Source: Methylomonas rhizoryzae | GTDB lineage: Bacteria; Pseudomonadota; Gammaproteobacteria; Methylococcales; Methylomonadaceae | Direction: 5' to 3' | NCBI RefSeq assembly: GCF_008632455.1 | Contig: NZ_CP043929.1 | Location: 620,001-684,000 of the forward strand | DNA length: 64,000 bases | In this document: positions 58,647 to 64,000 of the stretch, piece after piece | Position numbering within the stretch: the stretch's first letter is position 1 | Layout of the letters: the number at the start of each line of letters is the position of its first letter | Notes under the pieces: model-generated | Seen by the model: only the letters and a program-made list of their open reading frames with translations | The model's database searches: none | What the model was told of the DNA's origin: nothing | Position numbers and translations under genes: made by a program

Positions 58647-59873
58647 CTATAGCGGCGGACAAAGTTCGGCGATGGCGCTGAGCCGCTTGTCGCTGCGTTG
58701 CGTCATCGGGTTGTCGCCGTCCCAGGCATAGCCGGCCAAAATGGAACTGATCATGGATTTAATCCCGGTCAACTGGTAGGGCTCGAACAGCAGGCGCTGG
58801 AAACGGCCGTCGTACCAGGCGTCGACGAAGGCGCGAAATACGTCTATGCCTTTGCGTAACGGCCGTTCGTAATCGCTATGCCAATCCACCGCCGCGCCGT
58901 TGAGTTGTTGATGCAGCAAGGGCGCGGCCAATGCCGCCGATTTCAGCGCGATGGTGACGCCGGAGGAAAACACCGGGTCCAAAAACTCGCCGGCGTTGCC
59001 TAGCAGCGCATAGCCTTGGCCGTGCAAGGCGGTGACGTTGGCGGAATAGCCGCCGATGCGGTTGGCCGGGGTGTCGAACCCGGCGTCGGCCAGCAGTTGC
59101 GCCAAGCGCGGCTCTTCCATGGCGATGCCGCGCAACACATCGATGGGTTTGCCCGGCCGCTGTTCGATCCAGCCGGCCGGCGCTACGACGCCAAGGGAAC
59201 TGCGGCCGTTGCTGAACGGAATCAGCCAATACCAAACTTCGTGGCATTCCGGGTGGATGGCGATCAGAATTTTGGTGCGGTCGTAGTCGGCGACCTTGAT
59301 TCGGTCCTCGATATGGGTGAACAAGGCTTGTCTGGGTGCTAAACCGCTAGCCGTTTCCAGGTTCAGCAGTTTGGGCAACACTCTGCCGAAGCCGCTGGCG
59401 TCCAGTACCCAGGCTGCTTGCCAGCGCCGAGGCCGGCCCTGATCGTCCAAGCCGCTCAGGCGAGCGCAGCCCGGCTCGGAAAAATCGGCGGCGGTAATCT
59501 CATGGCCGTAACGGATGGGTACGCCGTTGGCGGCGGCGGTGTCGGCCAACAGTTGATCGAAGCGGGCGCGTTGCACTTGGAAGGTCGTGCCCCAGCCCGG
59601 GGTGAACTTTTCGGAAAAGTCGAATTCGCTAAGTTTGCCGGCGTGAGAAAAGGCCGCGCCGGTTTTCAATTGAAAGCCTTCGGCCACTATGGCGTCCAAC
59701 AGCCCGGCCTGTTCCAGGACCGGCATGCATTGCGGCAACAGGCTTTCGCCGATGGAAAAACGCGGGAAGCGGTGTTTTTCCAGCACCAATACCTTGCGGC
59801 CCGCTTGGTGTAATAGTTGCGCGGCAACGCTGCCGGCCGGGCCGGCGCCTATGATGATTACTTCGGCATCCAT
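58647..59873 (-). CDS. Flavin-dependent halogenase-like FAD oxidoreductase of the aryl polyene cluster
   Basis: A 408-residue protein of the tryptophan-halogenase-like flavoprotein group. FAD motif GAGPAGSVAAQLLHQAG at residue 8, a GESLLPQ motif near 43, and the halogenase-type WxWxIP motif as EVWYWLIPFSNGRSSLG near 216, then GNAGEFLDPVFSSGVTIALKSAALAAPLL. Flavoproteins of this kind occur in xanthomonadin and other aryl polyene clusters; some xanthomonadins are brominated. Whether this one halogenates or only oxidises cannot be told from sequence. It is the first gene of the minus-strand unit, 81 bp from divergent apeH. Confidence 0.82.
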   Translation of the reverse strand: MDAEVIIIGAGPAGSVAAQLLHQAGRKVLVLEKHRFPRFSIGESLLPQCMPVLEQAGLLDAIVAEGFQLKTGAAFSHAGKLSEFDFSEKFTPGWGTTFQVQRARFDQLLADTAAANGVPIRYGHEITAADFSEPGCARLSGLDDQGRPRRWQAAWVLDASGFGRVLPKLLNLETASGLAPRQALFTHIEDRIKVADYDRTKILIAIHPECHEVWYWLIPFSNGRSSLGVVAPAGWIEQRPGKPIDVLRGIAMEEPRLAQLLADAGFDTPANRIGGYSANVTALHGQGYALLGNAGEFLDPVFSSGVTIALKSAALAAPLLHQQLNGAAVDWHSDYERPLRKGIDVFRAFVDAWYDGRFQRLLFEPYQLTGIKSMISSILAGYAWDGDNPMTQRSDKRLSAIAELCPPL

Positions 59874-59901
59874 CGCTGAGTCTGTCTCTGTCTATGGGTA
59901 A

Positions 59902-59929
59902 AATATAAGTTTTGTTTCATTGACTGCAA
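59902..59929 (-). promoter_or_regulatory. Possible promoter of the minus-strand aryl polyene operon
   Basis: On the minus strand TTGCAG (59924-59929) and TATATT (59902-59907) are 16 nt apart, about 30 nt before the halogenase-like start. The 81-bp spacer must hold promoters for both divergent units; no operator repeat is clear. Confidence 0.4.
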
Positions 59930-59954
59930 TCGCGCCAAGGTCGCCAGCACACGC

Positions 59955-61289
59955 ATGCCAATTGAGTCGGCAACAATACCGCAGCAGACGGTTTTCATGC
60001 AGGACGAGCGGCCGTTCGCCCTGTTCCAAGGTCGGGTGATCAGCCGCCGGCAACTGTGGCGAGACGTATCGGCTTTGGCCGAGCGCTTGCCAGCCAAAAC
60101 CCATGCGCTCAATCTGTGCCAAAACCGTTACTTGTTTTGCGTGTGCTTGTTGGCGGCAGCCAGCCGCGGGCAAATTTGTCTGTTGCCGTCTTCCGCCCAT
60201 CAACGGGTACTTTACGATATTTTAAAGGATTATCCCGATGCCTATTTGGTCGGCGAACAGATGCCGGAGATGGCTGGGGTTTGCCGTTTCGAGGTAGGCC
60301 GACCCGCAGCGGGCGGCGGCGGCAACATTCATGCGGCCGAGATAGACTGGGCGCGGGCCGGAGTCGTCGCGTTTACCTCCGGCAGTACCGGTAAACCCAA
60401 GCCTTGCCCGCACAGTTTGCTCAGCTTGCTGACTTCGGCGCGCATGGCGCTAGCGGCGTTGGGCTTGGCGGCAAGCCGGCGCGTGATGATTTCGACCACG
60501 CCGCCGCAGCACATGTACGGTTTGGAAACCTCGGTGTTTTGGCCGTTGAGTTCGGATTTGCTGTTATACGACGGCCGGCCGTTTTATCCGGGCGACGTGC
60601 AGGCCGCGCTGGCGGCCGCGCCTTGGCCGGCGCTATTGCTTACGACGCCCGCGCATTTACGCTCCTTGAGCAAAACCCGGCAGGCTTGGACCAACTTAGC
60701 CGGGGTGCTGAGCGCCACCGATACCTTGCCGCATGCCTTAGCCGCCGCCGCTAAAGCCGCGTTAGGGTTGGAGGTTTGGGAAATCTACGGTAGTACCGAA
60801 ACTTTGTCGTTCGCCTGCAGGCAGGCGTTAAGCGCACGCGCGTGGCGCTTGTACCCGGGCTGTCGCTTGTACCGGGAACGGAACCGGGGGCCGGTTTGGC
60901 TGGAGGCCCGGCATTTGCCCGAGGCCGCCGTTTTATCCGACCGGTTGCGACTTTTGGACGGCGAGCGGTTTGCGGCGTTAGGCCGCGATGTCGATATGGT
61001 GAAAGTGGCCGGCAAGCGCGCTTCGCTGAGCGATTTGAATCGCATTTTGTGCGAAATCGCCGGGGTCGACGACGGGGTTTTCTATTCGGTTGACGACGGT
61101 TCCACGGAGCCGCGTTTGGCGGCGTTCGTGGTCAGCAGCTTATCGGCTGCCGAGTTGCGTAGCGCGTTACGTGCGCGGATAGACGATGTGTTCTTACCGC
61201 GAAAAATCCAGCGGGTGGCGACCATCCCGCGCTCGGCGACCGGCAAATTTACCCGGCAGGCTTTGGAACAGCTGTTGCAAAATTGGTAA
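59955..61289 (+). CDS. apeH: Acyl-activating enzyme (AMP-binding) ApeH
   Basis: A 444-residue acyl-CoA/acyl-ACP synthetase of the ANL superfamily. The phosphate-binding loop is FTSGSTGKPKP near residue 139, followed by STTPPQHMYGLE, EIYGSTET near 276, a D in GRDVDMVKVAGKR near 341, and the catalytic lysine in RSATGKFTRQAL near 430. In aryl polyene synthesis ApeH activates 4-hydroxybenzoate or a similar aryl starter for loading. It is transcribed away from the rest of the cluster, followed by a terminator. Length is shorter than long-chain ligases. Confidence 0.9.
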   Translation: MPIESATIPQQTVFMQDERPFALFQGRVISRRQLWRDVSALAERLPAKTHALNLCQNRYLFCVCLLAAASRGQICLLPSSAHQRVLYDILKDYPDAYLVGEQMPEMAGVCRFEVGRPAAGGGGNIHAAEIDWARAGVVAFTSGSTGKPKPCPHSLLSLLTSARMALAALGLAASRRVMISTTPPQHMYGLETSVFWPLSSDLLLYDGRPFYPGDVQAALAAAPWPALLLTTPAHLRSLSKTRQAWTNLAGVLSATDTLPHALAAAAKAALGLEVWEIYGSTETLSFACRQALSARAWRLYPGCRLYRERNRGPVWLEARHLPEAAVLSDRLRLLDGERFAALGRDVDMVKVAGKRASLSDLNRILCEIAGVDDGVFYSVDDGSTEPRLAAFVVSSLSAAELRSALRARIDDVFLPRKIQRVATIPRSATGKFTRQALEQLLQNW

Positions 61290-61402
61290 AACCCGGCGGC
61301 AAGCGAGCTGCGGCAACGTGACGCATTTTTAATATTAGGAAATACTGATAATCTATGGTCATTGCAACGCTGTTCAGCTCATTGCAATAACGTCCTCCCT
61401 CC

Positions 61403-61431
61403 AAATCCGGCCGTCGCGCCGGATTTTTTTT
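61403..61431 (+). terminator. Rho-independent terminator after apeH
   Basis: A 9-bp perfect stem AAATCCGGC/GCCGGATTT with loop CGTCGC runs directly into eight T. It lies about 110 nt after the apeH stop on the plus strand and ends the plus-strand unit. Confidence 0.92.
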
Positions 61432-61757
61432 GCTTTACCCCTCCAAAAAAGCTGGGTTTACAATCAAGTTTCGCACCGCCGCTTTTCCGGGGTGATTTGG
61501 GTGACAATCCGCTCAGGTGCTTGTTCCTTAACTTTATAGTAGCGAGCCTATGATGCCTTTATCCGGCTTTATTCGCTCGGCATCCGAATGCACTAAACTT
61601 TTTCGTGGTCAATGACATTGGCCGGGGTCTCCTCTAGTTCTAAGATCGTCCACTAGGAGCAAGAGGGTGTCAGGTCGTTTGCTATTGGAATGAACAGGCG
61701 TTAGAAAACTGTGAGGATTAATTTGGGTGCAATGCTGGAACGTATTAAAGGCTGATC
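61432..61757. other. Intergenic region upstream of the zinc-ribbon gene
   Basis: About 330 bp with no supportable gene. It contains a weak palindrome near 61629-61659 (CTCCTCTAGT ... ACTAGGAG) that could be an operator for the downstream genes, and no recognisable promoter. Confidence 0.4.
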
Positions 61758-61967
61758 ATGACTATTCTCTTTTCGTTTGCGGCTGAAAAAATCTGGCGCG
61801 CCATGCCTAAATCGAATCGGGAAGCCATTCTGTCCTCGGTTTGGTGTGGACAATGCCGAGGTAATACGACTATGGTCGATTATTCAGTCCAATCATTGGG
61901 CGATGAGGTGATTTTGTGCGGTAAATGCCAAACTTGCGGTGCGCAAGTCAGGCGGGTGGTCGACTGA
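61758..61967 (+). CDS. Small zinc-ribbon protein of unknown function
   Basis: A 69-residue protein. A cysteine pair in VWCGQCRGN near residue 30 and another in ILCGKCQTCGAQ near residue 54 could form a zinc ribbon (CxxC...CxxCxxC). No clear Shine-Dalgarno precedes the ATG and no known family is recognised. Its end overlaps a possible upstream extension of the AraC gene, so the two may be linked. Confidence 0.6.
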   Translation: MTILFSFAAEKIWRAMPKSNREAILSSVWCGQCRGNTTMVDYSVQSLGDEVILCGKCQTCGAQVRRVVD

Positions 61968-61990
61968 TAGGCACGAGGCCTCTGTTTCAA

Positions 61991-62989
61991 ATGCAACTTG
62001 CTTCATTACTGACTATAGGCTTTTCGTTCGGTGCGGCAGCGCTGTTATTGCTGGGAAATCTTTTGCAAAGACGCGAGCCGGTCAGTTTCCAGGCCAAGGC
62101 GGCAGGATTTTTGCTGTTAGCGGATTTGACAGCTTTGCAGTGGTTGCATCTGCAATACCTGCTCGGTCGCCCGGATGCCGTGTTGTCTAAAGTTTATCTG
62201 GGGCTGTTGTTCGGTGTTGCTCCCAGCTTTTACTTTTACAGCCGGCAATTGCTGGGTGGCGTGGCAGCCTACCGCCGGCGCGACGTTTTACATTGGCTGC
62301 CGTTTACATTGACGCTGTTGTCATACCATTGGGCGTTTCTATCGGCTTTCGCGGTTGGCAGCGGCTATTTGCTTTGGCTGTGTAAGACGGTTTACGGCTT
62401 ACGCGGCCAGCGGCGGCGCTTTCATCTGGAATTGCTGTCGTTGGCCGGCCTGTTGGCGATTGCCGTGGCGGTAATCGTATTAGGTTTGCTAGGTCCGCTA
62501 CTGGACGACGGCCGTTTTATCAGCGTTTACAGTCTGTTGCTTGGCTTGGCGTTTTTCACCGTGGCACTGACCTTGTTGCGTTTCCCGAATCTTGCCGGCG
62601 AGGTGTCGGAAGCGGTGCAGGCGGCCTATGCCGAGTCTACATTGAAGAATATCGATAAAGCGGCGGTGCTTGCGAAACTCGATAAGTTGATGAGCGAAGA
62701 TAAACTGTACACGCTTGAGGGCATAAGTCTGGCCGCTGTGGCCGAGCCCTTGGCCATTAGTCCTCACCAGTTATCGGAATTGATCAACACCGAATTCGGC
62801 CAGGGCTTTTCCCGTTATATTCGCGAACACCGCGTTGCTGCGGCCAAACAATTATTGCTAGCCGACCCGCAGGCTTCGGTGTTGTCGATTGGATTGACGG
62901 TTGGCTTTGCCACCCAATCCAATTTTTATGCCGCCTTCAAAGACGTTACCGGCATCACGCCGGGCCAATACCGCAAAAAGCCCGACTGA
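61991..62989 (+). CDS. AraC family regulator with an N-terminal membrane domain
   Basis: A 332-residue protein. The first 210 residues hold about seven hydrophobic segments (LLTIGFSFGAAALLLLGNLL, FLLLADLTALQWLHLQYLL, VYLGLLFGVAPSFYFYS, LPFTLTLLSYHWAFLSAFA, ELLSLAGLLAIAVAVIVLGLLG, FISVYSLLLGLAFFTVALTLL) and the last 100 an AraC/XylS DNA-binding domain (LAAVAEPLAISPHQLSELINTEFGQGFSRYIREHRV, then VLSIGLTVGFATQSNFYAAFKDVTGITPGQYRK). It is thus a membrane-anchored one-component regulator. The ATG at 61991 is preferred; the frame is open upstream to 61925. Target unknown. Confidence 0.86.
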   Translation: MQLASLLTIGFSFGAAALLLLGNLLQRREPVSFQAKAAGFLLLADLTALQWLHLQYLLGRPDAVLSKVYLGLLFGVAPSFYFYSRQLLGGVAAYRRRDVLHWLPFTLTLLSYHWAFLSAFAVGSGYLLWLCKTVYGLRGQRRRFHLELLSLAGLLAIAVAVIVLGLLGPLLDDGRFISVYSLLLGLAFFTVALTLLRFPNLAGEVSEAVQAAYAESTLKNIDKAAVLAKLDKLMSEDKLYTLEGISLAAVAEPLAISPHQLSELINTEFGQGFSRYIREHRVAAAKQLLLADPQASVLSIGLTVGFATQSNFYAAFKDVTGITPGQYRKKPD

Positions 62990-63191
62990 ATCGGCCGGCG
63001 CTAACCGATCAAGCCCCCTGTTTGCTGCGGCCGTTTACTCCGAAATGATCATTTTGGATGTTTATAAGGCTTTGAAAATAAAGCCTGTTAAACAGTAGCG
63101 GCCATTTATTGTTCCTGAATGATCAATCAGGAAGATTGCTCGCGTCGCGTGGCTTATCTTGCTCCTGCCTTTCGATTTTAAGGAGCAAAGC

Positions 63192-64000
63192 ATGGACATT
63201 TTACTGACCGGCGCTAGCGGTTTTGTCGGCCGTGCGGTATTGGCCGAACTGCTCGGCCGGGGACATCGGGTAACGGCCTGCTGCCGGAATCCTGAACAAC
63301 TCACTATCCGACATGAACGCCTCGCCACATTTGCTGTCGATTTCAACGAAGCCGATACCGTAGCGGCGTGGTGGCCCCGTCTACAGGGCATAGATGCCGT
63401 CGTTAACTGCGTCGGTATTATCGCGGAAACCCGCAATCAACGCTTCGAAGCCCTGCATAACCAGGCGGCATCGGCGTTGTTTACTGCGGCGGATCGGGCC
63501 GGCGTCGGCAAAGCGGTGCAGATTTCGGCCCTTGGAGCGGACGGCACAGCAGAGTCGCCCTACCATGTAAGCAAGAGGACCGCCGACGATGCCTTGCGGC
63601 AATTGCCGTTGGATTGGTTCGTGCTGCAACCGTCGCTGGTTTACGGTGATGGCGGTCAAAGCGCAGCGCTGTTTTATGCGCTGGCCTCCCTACCAATACA
63701 CTGTCTACCCGATGGCGGACGGCAATTCATACAACCCGTTTATATTGATGATGTCGCCGAAGCGGTTGGCCGTTGCTTGGACGCAGACACGACGGGCCGC
63801 AAAACGTTGGCCTTGGTCGGCCCCGAAGCTATCACCTATGCCGATTGGTTGGCAGGCTTGCGTCGGCGGCTGGGTAAAACGGGAGCTACGGCGGTATCCA
63901 TACCGCTACGTTACGCAAAGCTTGCCGCAAGTCTCGGGCGCTGGATAGGTGAGCCCATTCTGAGTCCGGACAGTATTGCGATGCTGGCTAGAGGTAATAG
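63192..64000 (+). CDS. SDR/NAD(P)H-binding oxidoreductase, 3' end missing
   Basis: The first 269 residues or so of an extended or atypical SDR, running off the window with no stop. N-terminal LLTGASGFVGRAVLAELLGRGHRVTACCRNPEQL is a Rossmann TGxxGxxG motif; VNCVGIIAETRNQRFEALHNQAA and PSLVYGDGGQSAALFYALASLP resemble the NDUFA9/NmrA-like group, some members of which carry a C-terminal DoxX domain. Strong AAGGAG 6 nt before the ATG. The catalytic Y-x3-K is plausible in YHVSKRTAD. Product not assigned further. Confidence 0.82.
   Translation, partial: MDILLTGASGFVGRAVLAELLGRGHRVTACCRNPEQLTIRHERLATFAVDFNEADTVAAWWPRLQGIDAVVNCVGIIAETRNQRFEALHNQAASALFTAADRAGVGKAVQISALGADGTAESPYHVSKRTADDALRQLPLDWFVLQPSLVYGDGGQSAALFYALASLPIHCLPDGGRQFIQPVYIDDVAEAVGRCLDADTTGRKTLALVGPEAITYADWLAGLRRRLGKTGATAVSIPLRYAKLAASLGRWIGEPILSPDSIAMLARGN

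Overview
This window is chromosomal DNA from a gammaproteobacterium. It carries thrS beside an infC-type start, zapA followed by 6S RNA, ygfB-pepP-ubiH, a complete SUF iron-sulfur cluster and a Pseudomonas-like gshB-tonB-yqgE-ruvX-pyrR-pyrB-pyrC' run. Together with the codon style and the dispersed palindromic repeats, this suggests a Methylococcales methanotroph such as Methylomonas. That placement is an inference: no methane monooxygenase, methanol dehydrogenase or 16S gene is visible.

Layout. 1-6.1 kb: infC start, thrS, tRNA-Val(GAC), 6S RNA, zapA and a zapB-like small protein on the minus strand, then ygfB-pepP-ubiH on plus. 6.1-17.0 kb: the suf cluster on the minus strand, read from 17 kb downwards (Rrf2 regulator, sufB, sufC, sufD, sufS, sufU, rsmJ, Rieske protein). 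It is interrupted twice: a 3.4-kb accessory block between sufB and sufC (HEPN/MNT pair, then an inverted-repeat-bounded unit with a HEPN-like and an Lgt-like gene), and a Uma2 gene between sufD and sufS. An excellent sigma70-type promoter with an IscR type-1-like palindrome over its -10 precedes the regulator. 17.1-31.4 kb: a 1308-residue FAD/Fe-S oxidoreductase, an FtsH-like peptidase without ATPase, a membrane GH17 protein, a multicopper oxidase, Rep helicase, a Deg protease, a cNMP/rhodanese protein, and rpmB-rpmG.

31.5-40.3 kb: gshB, tonB, yqgE, ruvX, pyrR, pyrB, a catalytically dead pyrC homologue, a LOG-family protein, a MoxR ATPase, an MTHFR-like protein and a truncated hemoglobin. pyrB and pyrC' are joined by a 25-codon mini-ORF that looks like a 74-bp insertion or duplication. 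40.3-41.7 kb: three small genes laid out as integron cassettes with attC-like sites and no integrase in the window. 42.1-49.6 kb: malic enzyme, GNAT, a lipoprotein, and a solute-binding lipoprotein next to a 1078-residue PAS/GGDEF/EAL protein.

49.9-61.3 kb: an aryl polyene gene cluster (condensing enzymes apeR, apeO and apeC; reductase apeQ; dehydratases apeP and apeI; carrier proteins apeE and apeF; acyltransferases; glycosyltransferase; thioesterase; a halogenase-like flavoprotein; a divergent acyl-activating apeH). Genes are coupled by TGATG/ATGA overlaps. The usual exporter, LolA-like carrier and ammonia-lyase genes are not in the window. 61.7-64 kb: a small zinc-ribbon protein, an AraC regulator with a membrane sensor domain, and a truncated SDR gene.

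Most notable for follow-up: the inverted composite repeats inside the suf operon, with hairpins whose loops nearly all carry GGA/TCC; the toxin-antitoxin pair translationally coupled to sufB; the small cassette array; the mini-ORF in the pyr operon; and the reduced aryl polyene cluster.
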